Source of the DNA: Arbacia lixula
Lineage: Eukaryota; Echinodermata; Echinoidea; Arbacioida; Arbaciidae
Assembly: GCA_963669155.1 (NCBI GenBank)
Contig: OZ022593.1
Span: forward strand, 4,831,155-4,895,154
DNA length: 64,000 nucleotides
Direction of reading: 5' to 3'
Shown piece by piece: positions 25,206 to 37,095 of the stretch. The position numbers were made by a program, and so were the translations under genes. The first letter of the stretch is position 1; each line of letters starts with the position of its first letter. The notes under the pieces are model-generated. The model had not been told where the DNA came from, did no database searches, and was given only the letters and a program-made list of their open reading frames with translations.

Positions 25206-28200
25206 ATGGTAATTTACGGGCACCAAATTATCCCCCAAATCCCATATCATCGATTGAATGAAGATTAAGTCAATCATATTCCTGATATCACGAAATATAT
25301 ATATTTCACCCTAACTGAATATTTTGTTGCAATATTGTGTATTTCATATTGATAATTCGTAATATTTGTTATGATAACGGGGCGAGTCGAAGATAGTGGT
25401 GAATGAACACGATAAAGGTCTTCACTGTGCACCCGAGTATTGTACACTGTGTAATGGTTGTAACGCTATTCTATGCCGTGGCAATGGCGCATGCCCGTTG
25501 AAAGATGCGAGCTGATTGCCCGACTTTGATGAATGTCATGTTGAAAAGTTAATAGTTCAACGATACACAGACTCGTGGAAAGTTCATGTCATTGGCCCAT
25601 GTTAATGACATGGCAAACATGAAAATAGACTGGTTTGCTTTTCCTCTGCTTCCAAATCCAATCTGTGTTTAATTCACTTTCAGTTCACTGTCGTGGCATG
25701 CCGCTCGCAAACTGTCAACAGCGTTGATAAAAGATTGCCTTTAACAATCATTTTGACGCTCTCTGTGCGTCTGACGTCCATTTTCTAATTATGACTGAGT
25801 AAACATTTTTATGAACATTCAGAATTATAAGTATCGATTTGTAGGAATGGTGGAACTTGTCAAAACTCGATTGATGGTGTGATTGAATGTCATTCATGTC
25901 ATTGTAGATGTGAGTCCAGTTTGATTTGACCACTGGGCACCAAACAGAATCTTAATCAACTTGACTATTTGCTTTTCAGTATTAATGTTCATCAGTTATA
26001 CCTCATACTTTCACACTTTGTATTCTGTATTTCCAGGGGGAAGCAATCACGATCAGAACAAGGAAGTTCATGACCAACCGTCTGCTCAACAGACGGCAAA
26101 TGGTAGGTCAGCTCAGCTAAATAATTGTTTTCAGTGCAAGGATAGGGATGCCCACAAAATATTAAAGGGCATATACTGTACTGGGAAGGCAAAAAAACCT
26201 TCAGAATGTAATTGTTAGCAATCTTCTTGCCAATGGTCTTAAATTCATGTATTGTCTATTTTAGAACCTTGGCTTGCTGAAAGTTATTTGCCCTCAAATG
26301 ATTCGATTCACATTTAGAGTTATTGATTAGGTGGTCTGTCGCCAACGACAGATCACCTCTTAATTTCGTTAGAATTTTCTTTATCTTCTTCTTCTTCTTC
26401 TTCTTCTATATTTATACTTTCACCCCCACTTTTTTGTGCCGCGCATAACTCATAATTGCCTACATCATTTTTATTGAAACTTTTATTACTTCTTGGTATT
26501 AATGTAATCTTTTAGGAATAAGCTTTTCAAGGTCATCACATGATCATGACGTCATCAACGAGCAATTTATTGAAAAACTATTACTTCATCCTACTCCAGA
26601 ATGGATAATTGGATCAAAATGAAATTTGACATGAATAGATTTAACAAGTAGGCAATTGATTTCATTACAAAAAAACGTGCGTGTACGTGTACGTTAATGC
26701 ATTTATAAGCGTGCAAAATTTAAAAATGCTCCAAATCAGCTAAAACTTTTTTTGCATATATGTTCTAGGCCATTTCGAGCATTTCAAAAATTTCTGCGCG
26801 TGCGCGCGCGTTTTTCCATGCATAACGCAAACGCAGGGTCAAAATTCCGTTTTTTTACTGGTTTCATGTTTCTGACACTCCATAGATCACATCCTGCAAT
26901 TTTGAGCTATTTCCATGCAAGAACAAGGTCATGCGGGTGCGTCAAAGTTGAAAGTCTGTGCGTGCGTCAATACGTTTTTGTGTGCAAATATTGTAAAAAA
27001 CATGACTACCTTCAATCGGCCATAGCTCTTCAGAATGGCTGGTGACCCCCAATTTTTTTTCAATATCCCAAAAGAGTGGGAAATGTAGATGTGATTTCAT
27101 GTCCAATCTAGCCCTTAAATTTAGTTTAACGTCATTGTATTGCCATAAGAATCGAAAAGATGATTTTGCATGTATGACGTCATGAACTTTTTTACCCGCT
27201 TTTGTGTATCTCAGTAATCCATGGTCAATTTTCTCCCAAATTTCAGTATGTTGTAGCTGAGACCTCGCTCCATAGTAGGAGTTGCCTTCATTTTTCATTT
27301 TGATGATGTCTTCACGGTGTAAATTTCATTATACGCATGAATGTCAAAATCGCACTTCCGTGTTATGTCAATGGAAGGGGTATTTATGAAATGACATGAC
27401 GAGCTTCTAGGGGCTGTATCTCACTAATATGTCAAGCTTTCACTCTGAAATTTCAGTATGTTGTAGCTGAGTCTACTAGCTTTCGGGTTGGTTGCCTCCG
27501 TTTTTTAATCAGATGTCGGGATCATGCCGAAATTTCCATTGAAACTTGAAATTGTGGTATCAAAATCGAACAGGATAAACACGTAAGCTTTCGTAGAATA
27601 ACGCCATCTACAGTTTAAAGCATTATAGTTATAATAAAAACGCTGACAGAATCTATAATGAAAATTTCACAGTATCTTTGTTTCATAGACTTGTACAAAA
27701 TGATTTGATTTTAACGTGAACAGTCAGTCGTGACGTCATCTAGGTGGCATTTTGTGTTTTTGCCATGAAAAGATGTTATCAACGATGGTGCAAATCATTT
27801 TCATGGTATTTTCTGGAGTGGGTAGGGTCATTACTTCATTCCTTTTGCAAAGTGGTTTTTGCCTCCTCCTATTCTTTACTTTACTTTGTCCTTCTCTTTA
27901 ATAGTCTCTTCAGTCTTCACCATTTTTTTTTTCTGACGAACTTTTTTTTTATAAGTGACTATTATCAACATGTTGTTAGCACATTAAACGTGACCATTTC
28001 AGACAAATCTCTGACATGTTAGTATGTTGCAGGTGCGCTTTGACCTTTCTTCATCGTTGCCCCTGAATTTTAATGACTAGATAATATCACCGTACATCTG
28101 TCAGAACTTAGCATGAATTTGCATTGACAGACCACCTCATACTTGTACACAAGTATTTCTCGTTTATGATTAAATCCTCAAAATGTTCGGGCCGAACATT

Positions 28201-31200
28201 TTGAGGATTTGTGATTTAATCACTCATTACTCCAAATGTAGATCATTTGAGAGCAAGTAACTTTCAGCAAGCTTCTAAAATAGACAATACATGAATTTAA
28301 GACCATTGGCAAGAAGATCGCTAGCAATTACATTTTGAAGGCTTTTTTCCCTTCCCAGTACAGTATATGCCCTTTAAAACAACTTCAAAATACAAATGCT
28401 CACCATATATGCTTGTTTGCGCTATTGATAATCCATAGAAATCAATAATTTTGGCAAAATAACAAGAAAAGTATTTATTTTAACAAGATTTTAGCATAGT
28501 CTCTGAGTCACAGATAATAATGTCGCTACACTGTACACAAAATTCGCGTATTCGCTAATATTAATTAATGCTCTACTGATACTCGCCTAGCGTATATTCT
28601 GGTGGGTTGCTGAATCCACACGGGATCAGCCAGCCTATTGTTATGTTAGGCATACATGCATACTGGCAATCGGACTTAACTGCGAGCGTGCGGTGGGCGC
28701 ACGCGAACAGCGCAGTAGGCCGACACATGTTCCGATATAGTATAGTGCGTGAGTGGGACGCTGTGTCCGCGCAAGCCACGCATCATGGTCAGCTACATAT
28801 AGTGCTGATCCAAGCGGTTCAGGTGTAGCGAGTAAGGGTGGCTGACTGTGGCGGCCACGTGCAGCTATCCGGAGCTATCATAGCAGCAACGATTGTCGTT
28901 GCCCCCTCCAGAATTTCATAAAATTTATCAACACCGCATATTCATAGATCTAAACATGGGCTCATAAAACCCTTTTTCCGGCACAACTGCGACTTTGTAA
29001 AACATTATAAATCAAAAGCCAAATAGAAGCTCAGTATTTACTCTTGACACTATTCTTGTTTCAAATTGATCCACATGACGAAACATTTTTGTTTTCATAA
29101 TGATTCACGAAAAAGTGGAGTGGATTTTCAAAAACTTACCGCAAAATGTTTTGATCTCGCTCGGTCATCGCAGCTTTCCCAAAACTTTTTGTTGCAAATG
29201 AAAGAAGAACTCACGGGGTCGTCGAGCTTAAAATCTCAACCCATAAATTTACTTCGATAATATTCTACATCTGAAGACCGCTACCCAAACAGATCACGCA
29301 TCTCGCAAACTGCGCCCACCATTTTGCCATTCCGTTTTCGCACTTACATGCGAAGCGCTATCTAGTGACACATGGGCGTCCCTAGCAAGGACAAGGTTCT
29401 TCAGTGGATGTGTCCCCTCTTGAAATTCATTGTGTAGATTTTACTCACACAGTTCTGTGAAAGGTTCTTCAGTTTGTTTCTAGTATTGCATTGCGAGAAA
29501 TATAAAGTTTGTGTTTCAGTGAGAATGAACAGTTTGATTAGAATATTGAAATATAAATGTGGTGGTGACACTTAATTTGTAGATAAAGGACGTTCATTGA
29601 GAAAAGAAAAAATTGTATTCTGAGCATTTCTAAAGTTGATCTTCTCATTGTAAATTGCTGTGTTGAATACCAGCTTGTGGCTCTGCAACACTTTTTTGTA
29701 CAACTTCAGGTGTTCTGTGTGTTGTAAAACCTGTCAATTTTTAAATGTCCTCTAGGCCCTTAAAGAAAAAAGTTTCATGTGTCTGAAATTGATATGATAA
29801 ATTGTATGTAGAATCACAGACATAAATGTTGTTTTACAGAGGTTATAGATGTGATCCTCCCAGATGGGGCCTAAGCATGCAGTTTGCAACCAGATTTTGT
29901 TGTATTGTTTGCATCTATAGGTCGTAGATGTGGTCCACCCAGGCCAAGCCACAGTCAAGAAGACAGAGATCCGTGAACGCCTAGCCCAGGCCTACAAGAC
30001 CACCCCGGATGTCATCTTTGCCTTCGGCTTCAAGACCCAGTTTGGCGGTGGCAGGACCTCCGGCTTTGCTCTCATCTACGACACACTGGACTTTGCCAAG
30101 AAATACGAGCCCAAGTACAGATTAGCAAGGGTAAGACAAGTGGGAAAGTCTTCAACAAGCAGAAATCATGGGCCCCTGTTACAATTGTTGTCCTAAATAT
30201 GTGGGGTATAAGTTCAGGGTGTTTGTTTGATGCCTTGGAAAGTAACCCCGGTGAAGCCTTCCCCCCTCCCCCCTTCCCCCCCCCCCCCCCTCTCCATTAA
30301 TGCAACTTCAGTTATTAAGGTATGTTGGTGCTCATATTTCCCCTTTTTTTTTTACTCTTTTTTTGGCACAGTTTTTCTTTTGCCAAATTGTTCACTAATT
30401 AAAACAGTATAACAGTTCAGCCACTGGGATTTGTTTTGAAGTAAAAAAAAAAAAAGGGGGGGGGGGACCTCAGGACAGAGAGTTGTGGCACTTCATGATC
30501 ACTTGTAGCACATGATATGGCACTAAAATGGATAGATAGGAGCAAGTTTGTACAGACATGTGACGCCCTTTTTCTGGTCTGGTGTTCTTTCAGCATGGCC
30601 TGTACGAGAAGCCCAAGTCTTCCTCCAAGCAGAGGAAGGAGAGGAAGAACCGACAGAAGAAGGTCCGTGGTACCAAGAAGGCCAAGGTCTCGGCTGGCAA
30701 GAAAGTAAGTAGACAATTTGCACCATTCCTCACCCACTCGTTAATTTTTTTCAGTGCAGGGTCAAAACAGATTTTCATTGGATGTCCGTTTGTTATTACC
30801 CTACCAATATCTGTTTCTGTTTTCATGATTCTTGAGCTTAAATTTTTTGTTAGAAGAAAACATGACCATGATTGGCATGATAACAAGTTCAGCAAAGTAA
30901 CATTAACATTAACCCTTTTTACAACAATTTACTCGAATGGGAATTTAAAGATTTAGTGGAAATATGAGCTAATCCATGGTACATTTGTAGAGGAAGTAAC
31001 AAACAGTAGTTGACTACTTCCATTAATGTCAGTATAATTGGTTGGGTGGTGTGCTCTCAGATCTCCCCACTAGTCTGTACATGGACATGATTGGAAATCA
31101 TATCAGCTATTTTTTTGGGGAAAGAAAAACAATTTCTTATTCATATTTTACTGTACAATTGAAATTTGTTAGCCCAGCCAAAAGCTCATTATTGTCTTGA

Positions 31201-31344
31201 TGAGTAGGTATGAAGGAAGATTGTTTTCAAACTTAACATTCATAAATGTGTATTGAGATCAGCTTCATGTTGTTAATGACCATGCTCTTCTTATATCACA
31301 AATGAATGACATACTGTTTTTACCCTCTCTTTCTGTAGCGGTGA
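25206..31344 (+). CDS. RPS24: 40S ribosomal protein S24 (eS24), 5 exons
   Basis: Component of the small ribosomal subunit, needed for pre-rRNA processing. Exons: ATG at 25206-25208, then 26037-26102, 29921-30130, 30594-30704 and 31339-31344 (Arg plus TGA). They sum to 396 bp, 131 aa, the usual family length, all GT/AG and in phase. Hallmark blocks are [54 protein letters not shown] and [20 protein letters not shown], with a basic C-terminus ending AGKKR. The first coding exon contributes only the start codon, as in vertebrate RPS24. Intron 2 is 3.8 kb because a MITE carrying a Helentron-like element lies in it. I found no convincing intronic snoRNA. Confidence 0.97.
26325..28165 (+). mobile_element. 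Helentron-like element, family B, inside the MITE
   Basis: It starts near an AGGTGGTCTGTCGCC / GACAGATCACCT hairpin (26331-26361), followed by a (TTC)n stretch at about 26388-26407. The 3' side has the inverse sub-terminal arm GACAGACCACCT (28129-28140), then a small stem-loop ACTTGTACACAAGT. The interior holds two diverged copies of TTTCAGTATGTTGTAGCTGAG (about 27243 and 27455). No Rep/helicase frame. The architecture parallels family A at 32560 and 44199, without sequence similarity. Confidence 0.6.
28172..28210. repeat. 39-bp perfect palindrome with one-base centre
   Basis: Arms of 19 bp (AAATCCTCAAAATGTTCGG and its exact inverse) flank a single G at 28191. It lies between the Helentron-like 3' end and the right arm of the MITE, in RPS24 intron 2. 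Confidence 0.9.
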
Positions 31345-31895
31345 TTTATGGGACATAAGAAATGAAAATGAACTTCAGTGTAAAAGTTCTCAGGTATTCA
31401 TCTCTTCTCATAGATGTGATGATGAATGTTCACTACCCACCTATGCAAGCTGTGTGAGCATAACAGCTCCAATGTGCAATTTGCATCTTGCTTTCCCCTG
31501 TCAATACATTGTGTTCGTTTGATATTATAGTTCCATCAAAAAATGTTCAAAGTGTCTGTGCTTTTGTTGGAGAAAATATCTGTCTCTTGCTATGTCATTG
31601 CATGGCTGTTGCAGTCACAAAGTACAGTCGCTACAGTAATGTGATACTGTATGGCAGCATGTTCTGAATGTATCACAGTTGTGAAAATACATGTCCATGT
31701 GTGAATCTACTTGTGTCATCACAACAATAATGCCCCGAAGCTCACAATATATAATACATACTGTACAATCCTGTGAAGTTGTGTATAATGTGAGACTTAA
31801 TACCACATGTGTAGAAACTGAGACAAATGTAAAGAGAAAGCTTTGCATAAGAAACAAAAACGGACAATCCGTGATGGATAATATGTAACATGTTA

Positions 31896-31901
31896 AATAA
31901 A
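31896..31901 (+). promoter_or_regulatory. RPS24: RPS24 candidate poly(A) signal AATAAA
   Basis: First canonical AATAAA after the RPS24 stop, about 550 nt downstream. That is long for a ribosomal-protein 3'UTR, so an earlier non-canonical site or a further 3' exon is possible. Confidence 0.5.
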
Positions 31902-32559
31902 GTCTCTAGGAATTGCTCAACAGATTCTTTCCTGTGTCAAATGATTTCTGAAATATGAGTTTTTAAGTGAAAGCTGCATAGAATCTACACTCATTCAACG
32001 ATAAAATGGAGTAGATGTCACATGTAAATGGTAAAATAGAACATCTTTTTTTACAGTTATGGAATGTTTGAAGTTAGTTTGTACTGTAATTTATTGCTGT
32101 AAGTATCCATGTTGTTTAGAGTGTTTTACATGAAGAAGCATATAAACTATATGTTATTTACTTTGTGATATGCATGAGCAATTGAGCAGTGAGAGTGCAG
32201 TGTAAACTAGTGGACTGGTATTAGCCAGTTCGTACTTACACCATGGTCGGACAATCCAAAAACACATACTACGAGAATGCAGACTCTGATTTGTTGAGGC
32301 AAAAACAGTCCCCCCCCCCCCCCCTCGACAATTATTTTAAATTTGTAACGCGATGTTTCACAACTTTTTTCATCCACGTCTCACGCAACTTTTAAGACCA
32401 AATTTGTGACGCGGGGGTATGCGGTTCCTGAGTTACGTAACATGTAACATTTTGTACGTGCATGTCAGACCAGAAATTGCTCAAAAACGTGATTTCATGT
32501 ACAAATCCAATGCAAATTCTGTATCTAGCCAGAATTCATAAATGTATCATTATTTTTAT
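31902..32559. other. Intergenic region downstream of RPS24
   Basis: AT-rich sequence with a poly-C run near 32311-32324. No gene or clear repeat recognised. Confidence 0.5.
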
Positions 32560-34347
32560 TTTTTTGCCTCCGCCACGAAGTGGCCGGAGGCATTATGTTT
32601 TCGGGTTGTCCGTCCGTCCGTCCATCCGTCCCGAATCCGTTTCGGCAATATCTTTAGAACCGTGAACCAGATTTGCTTCAAACTTGGTACATGTGTGTAT
32701 TGCATAAAACCAATGAAGTGTGTAAAATTGGGGTCAAATCTGATTGAGGTCAAAGGTCAAAGGTCATTGAACATTGTGAAAAATTCAGACATGCCAACCA
32801 GTACGATTTTGTCGTACAGGGAAACCCCGTTATAACGAGAAAGTCGGGACCCAACTTTTTCCTCGCTATAGCCGATTGCTCGCTATACCAGTACATGATC
32901 AAAATATACAGAAACAAATGCATCTATAGGACCACACAAACAGCATATTTACCGCTAGGACTGTAATATTTAAATGGCTTTGCAAGCATTCTAAACTGAA
33001 TTCATTAGCTAAAAATTCATTAAAATATCTAACAGCACAGTTGGAAATGTAAATAAATGACACTTCCAACACCTCCGTTTACTAACAAATGAAGCAGCGG
33101 GGAGGCCCAGTTACCCGGCTGTGCCTGCTGGCATGAACGCGTGTTCAGAGGCTCTTGCCATGTGCGCCATGTGAGATACGGCTCTGGCAGTACTGCACGC
33201 ACGTAATGCATGTGTGTGTGTGGATTCTTGCACGGTGTGTGTGATCAGCGTTTAACGGCGCGAAGAAAATTGCCTGTGCTGTTGTTGCGTTTCCCTCGCT
33301 GGGCGGCGTGGCTGAAGGGAGTGCTCGTAATAACGGAGTCAATTTCCTTTCTTTTTCTTTATTCTTGGGCTGGGAATTTGCCTCGCTATAGCGGAAATTT
33401 CGCTATAGCCGATCTCGTTATATGAAAACAGAATACACAGAGGTCTATGGAGGAAAAATCGGGACCCAAGAAATGTCCTCGTAATAGCAGGGTTCTCGCT
33501 ATACCCGTGCTAGTATATCGGGGTTTTCCTGTATTTATTACGATTTTTAGAACTGAATACGACAGTACGATTTTCCTTTAAAAAATACGATTTTCAAAAA
33601 AAAAAAAATTTTAATCTTTTTTTGTGTGTGTGCCATATTCAATGGCAAAATGCCCATTCTGTTTTGTAAAGTATCCTACCAGCATCTCACATTAGCAATT
33701 TGGGGATGTTCATGAACTAAGGTCCATGAACTTTGCCAAAAGTTACCTAAAAATTGCCCCCAAAGTGATATTTTTAAAAGTAAATCCAAATCCAATGGTA
33801 CATTACTAACTAAACATGGTGCAAAGATGGATCACTACTTGGGGGTAGACTGATAACATTTTTGGTGAAATTTCTCAAAAATTGGCTATTTTTCGCATTG
33901 AATCCAAATCTAATGATTCAATTCAAACAAACATGGTATAGAGATTTGTCACTTCATGAAGGTAGACTGGTGAAAGTTTGGGTAAAATTCCTGAAAGGTC
34001 AGAGGTCAAAGGTTTATGAATTGCCCCCAACTTGATACTTCTCACAATAAATCCCAATCCAATTATGCATTTCAAGAAAACATGGTACAAGAATCACAAG
34101 GATACAAGGATGGATTTAGACAGACTGGTTAGATTGGAAGTCAAAGAAGTAAGAGATCAAAGGTCAAATGAACATTGCCAAACTTTGCTAAACTTGAAAA
34201 AAATAAATAAATGATATTTTCATTTCACATAGGAATCCACTGTAACATTCCCAACCAAACAAACAGATTTTCTGAAAATAATCTAAATAGAGCTAGCAAA
34301 GAGGCGGAGGCATATTTATCGACTGCGTGGCAGTTGAATTGCTCTAG
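32560..34347 (+). mobile_element. Helentron-like element, family A, copy 1 (interrupted)
   Basis: The 5' side carries a hairpin (GCCTCCGCC...CCGGAGGC, 32566-32591) and a short (GTCC)n run. The interior repeats blocks of the type TTGCC(C/A)...GGTCAAAGGT. The 3' side has the inverse arm GGCGGAGGC, then the stem-loop ACTGCGTGGCAGT and ends TTGCTCTAG. A Tigger-like element (32817-33531) sits inside. No replicase frame. Architecture fits non-autonomous Helentron-associated elements. Confidence 0.7.
32817..33531. mobile_element. Tigger-like transposon, 715 bp, complete ends
   Basis: The left end CAGGGAAACCCCGTTATAAC and the right end inverse (CGGGGTTTTCCTG) are flanked by TA at 32815-32816 and 32532-33533 respectively (the latter at 33532-33533). 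Interior CTCGCTATAGC-type motifs recur near both ends. Non-autonomous. It interrupts the family A Helentron-like element, so it is the younger insertion. Confidence 0.85.
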
Positions 34348-35473
34348 TTACTGATGAAAAACAATAGATTTTAAGTTATTTATGACCAAAATAGTGTTGC
34401 CAACGATTTCCATCGAAAAAACAATAGCAAACATAAAGTAAAAAAAACACAAATAAATACATAAGAAATTTTTAAAAAACAGTGAAATGCATAAGAAAAA
34501 AATTGATATTGCCAATTTTTTAAATCCTTATTTAACAATAGTCCTAAGAAGAGTGTCTGGACTGAAATCTAGCAGTTTTGGGGCTATATTTAATGATTTA
34601 CAACCAAAATTATGATTTTATGCATTAATTAGCAAAATTAAAAATAAATTTGAATAATTTTGGTGCAATTGAATTGTGGAGATTACGTCATCGGTGACGT
34701 AGGTGCCAAATATTGTTTTATTAATTTGTGTGTTCTTACAATTAAAAACAAATTTTAATTTATTTGCCTCTCCTGTTCTCTCTCCCTCTGCAGTAAACTG
34801 GCCTCCCCCGCACAACTGCTGCCCACATCACGCATTGACATCTCCACTACTCACGAGGAATGACTCGATCAGAAATGCTCGTACAGTGAGCAAATGTTAA
34901 TAAATGAATTACGTAGCAGGAATACTCGTTCACGCTAGTCTTCATTCAAGTGTTTTGTGTATTTCATTTGAATGATATGCGTAGCAAGCTGTGTACGTGT
35001 GAGTATGTGTATACATGTACTTGTATGCATGTCAGTGGGGGGTGTATGCATAATGTTTATGTTTATGTAAATGGATTTGTCTGTGTTTGAATGATGGATG
35101 TTTGTGCCTGTCACTGTGAACATGGTCTTTTGTAATGCAGGCAGAATTTAAAAGGGAACCTTTGAAAATTTGCCCACATAACAAAAGATCATGTTCATAA
35201 TGTTTGGTTATAATGTTCTGAGTGAGCCAACAATCTTAATATGTAATACTGTACCTTAGACAAAGTGTTTTCCTTTTGTAGGCGTAAACAAATATTCCTA
35301 ATAATGTGTGCAACGAAGAACAGTTACATGTAGATCAATATGAAACTTCCCAGTGACAGTAATGGATGGAAAGTTAACTGGATCTAGGACTTAAATTTCA
35401 TACATGTTATGAGTTTTTCAAATGAGGCACAATAAATGTATTTGCATCTAGACCAATTTCTGAATTCTGGACC
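34348..35473. other. Intergenic DNA without recognised gene
   Basis: AT-rich unique-looking sequence. I see no coding or RNA-gene signal and no clear repeat boundary. Confidence 0.45.
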
Positions 35474-35612
35474 ATGTTGCATATATGTTGTAACTTACCA
35501 TCAATGATAACTACCATGGTAACGGGTGCAATGCTGAGAGCTTATTGGCTGTTGCCATGGTAGTTGCCATTGTTGGTAAGTTACCCTAATTGAAAACTTA
35601 TATGCAACATGG
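35474..35612. repeat. Palindromic MITE, family M2 (ATGTTGCATATA)
   Basis: Begins CATGTTGCATATATGTTGTAA and ends AACTTATATGCAACATGG, with inner ACTACCATGGTAAC / GCCATGGTAGTTGCC arms. Relatives at 53472-53625 and 55448-55602. Confidence 0.82.
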
Positions 35613-35639
35613 TCCTGGTCTCCTACATGTTGTGTATAG

Positions 35640-35915
35640 CCTTTGTTCTCTGCTGTGGAATGTATGGATATAAACGAGTCTGCCGACAGACTACGCCTTC
35701 TCTCTTTAGTTTGTGTAAATCGCCTCGGGTATGTTCGAATTCAAAGAATCTTTTACTGCAGTACTCCGTTAAAACCAAGACATGTGGTCGGAGGTCTTTC
35801 CAGTTTGCCACACCTTTTGCTGTGGAATAAACTTCCAGACTTTATTTGAGAATCTAAAACTGAGGATCAATTTCGTGCCAAATTGAAGTCGTTTTTGTTT
35901 GTTAGCAAATTGTAG
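35640..35915 (+). pseudogene. 3' tail of a non-LTR retrotransposon ORF2
   Basis: In two frames the sequence encodes the C-terminal signature seen in many LINE polyproteins: CGRRSFQFATPF, then after a frameshift LLWNKLPDFI, then ESKTEDQFRAKLKSFLF. No RT core is present. 5'-truncated and broken, hence inactive. Confidence 0.7.
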
Positions 35916-36984
35916 GTTTCAATCACTTTATCTTCACTTAAATATGGTTGTACTTCTTTCTCTTTTTCTCTTTTATGCGCACTGAGACTTAACTGTAAAA
36001 TTTAGCTGTATAAGAATGGACTATTATTACATGTATTATTAGAGAACAAGAGGAGAGGGAGGGTCGTAGTCTTTTGTTACCAGGCAATTATGAACAGACT
36101 GTTGTGTCCATGCCCTCCACAGCCTAGCACAAATTCTACAACTAATGGTGATGCACACATTCCCCTGACATAAGGAACAACAAAAGTGAAAAGAGCAATC
36201 AATATCCGTTACATTTATTTCAAAGCAACATAACTTGTGAAAAAGTTACATAGACTCATAATATATTTTCATAGTTGATATTTGTTGTCTCTTTTAAAAT
36301 CTTTTTTCCAAAACACATTGCCCTTGACAAGCAAGATATATCTTTCATTTGGACTAGGTACACGTGCATACACTGTACTTCTACTGGTGATCGAACTCTT
36401 TTTTTTTTTTTTTCCCCGCAAAATCAACTTGGAACATTTGAAATTACAATTTTAACTTCGAGAAAAGTTACCTGTGTGCGTGCTTTCTATAAAGTGGATA
36501 TACTCTCCTAAACAAATAACAGTACCCACACTTATTTACAAATAAGATAAATGTGCCAATGAGTGATTCAATGCACATACATTTCAGTGCACTTTATGCA
36601 TGTACATGTATTCACTTTTAGTTATTAATTGGAACATGCATTACATTTTATAACGATAAGCATGTCTTTAAATTGACATATATACTGAGTGCACACAGAA
36701 GTAAAGGCATAATGATTAACTTTTAGCTTCAATAAGATTGTCATGAACTAAGAAATGAGGTGATTGTGAAATGACGATTCCACAATACTAGCTACTAACA
36801 TGCCTTAATAATGACGCATAACGTCTGATTATGGATGTAGGACATTTGTCCCCCATAATTTTCATTATGAACTTGAAATTGTTTTGTGGTACAACCAAAT
36901 ATTCCAACAGTTATCTATCAAAATGCATTCCACCAGGATATTCTACATCTGCTTGTGAAATGTACTTGAGTGAGTGCTATGCTC
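35916..36984. other. Intergenic DNA without recognised gene
   Basis: AT-rich; a T run at about 36400. No feature recognised. Confidence 0.45.
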
Positions 36985-37095
36985 CAATCTTGTAAAGAAT
37001 TGTGATTGCTCTGAATCAATAGCAATACCAATCCCCTATCTGTAATGCACGGAGTTACAATTTATATCAATCACAACTCTTTATAAGAAGGGGCC
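36985..37095. repeat. Short foldback repeat
   Basis: CTTGTAAAGAATTGTGATTG (about 36992) and CAATCACAACTCTTTATAAG (about 37069) are inverse arms, ending in AAGGGGCCCTGG. A fragment of the same right end (ACTCTTCATAAGATAGGGCC) occurs at about 62395-62412. Confidence 0.65.

Larger units (their letters stand above)
26162..28377. mobile_element. TTAA-flanked MITE (Kolobok/piggyBac-like) split by another element
   Basis: The left arm starts AGGGCATATACTGTACTGGG after TTAA (26162-26165). The right arm ends with the inverse before TTAA (28374-28377). Inner arm blocks (TCTTGCCAATGGTCTTAAAT / ATTTAAGACCATTGGCAAGA and TTTGCCCTCAAATGAT / ATCATTTGAGAGC) pair over about 150 bp. A compact uninterrupted relative of about 300 bp lies at 52198-52499, showing that the central 1.8 kb here is an insertion. 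The TTAA target and AAAGGG start fit the Kolobok/T2-MITE type. Confidence 0.82.

Noticed and set aside
31412-31500. Possible C/D snoRNA (GTGATGA box) downstream of RPS24
   Set aside because: No convincing D box or terminal stem nearby, and it lies in the 3'UTR rather than an intron.
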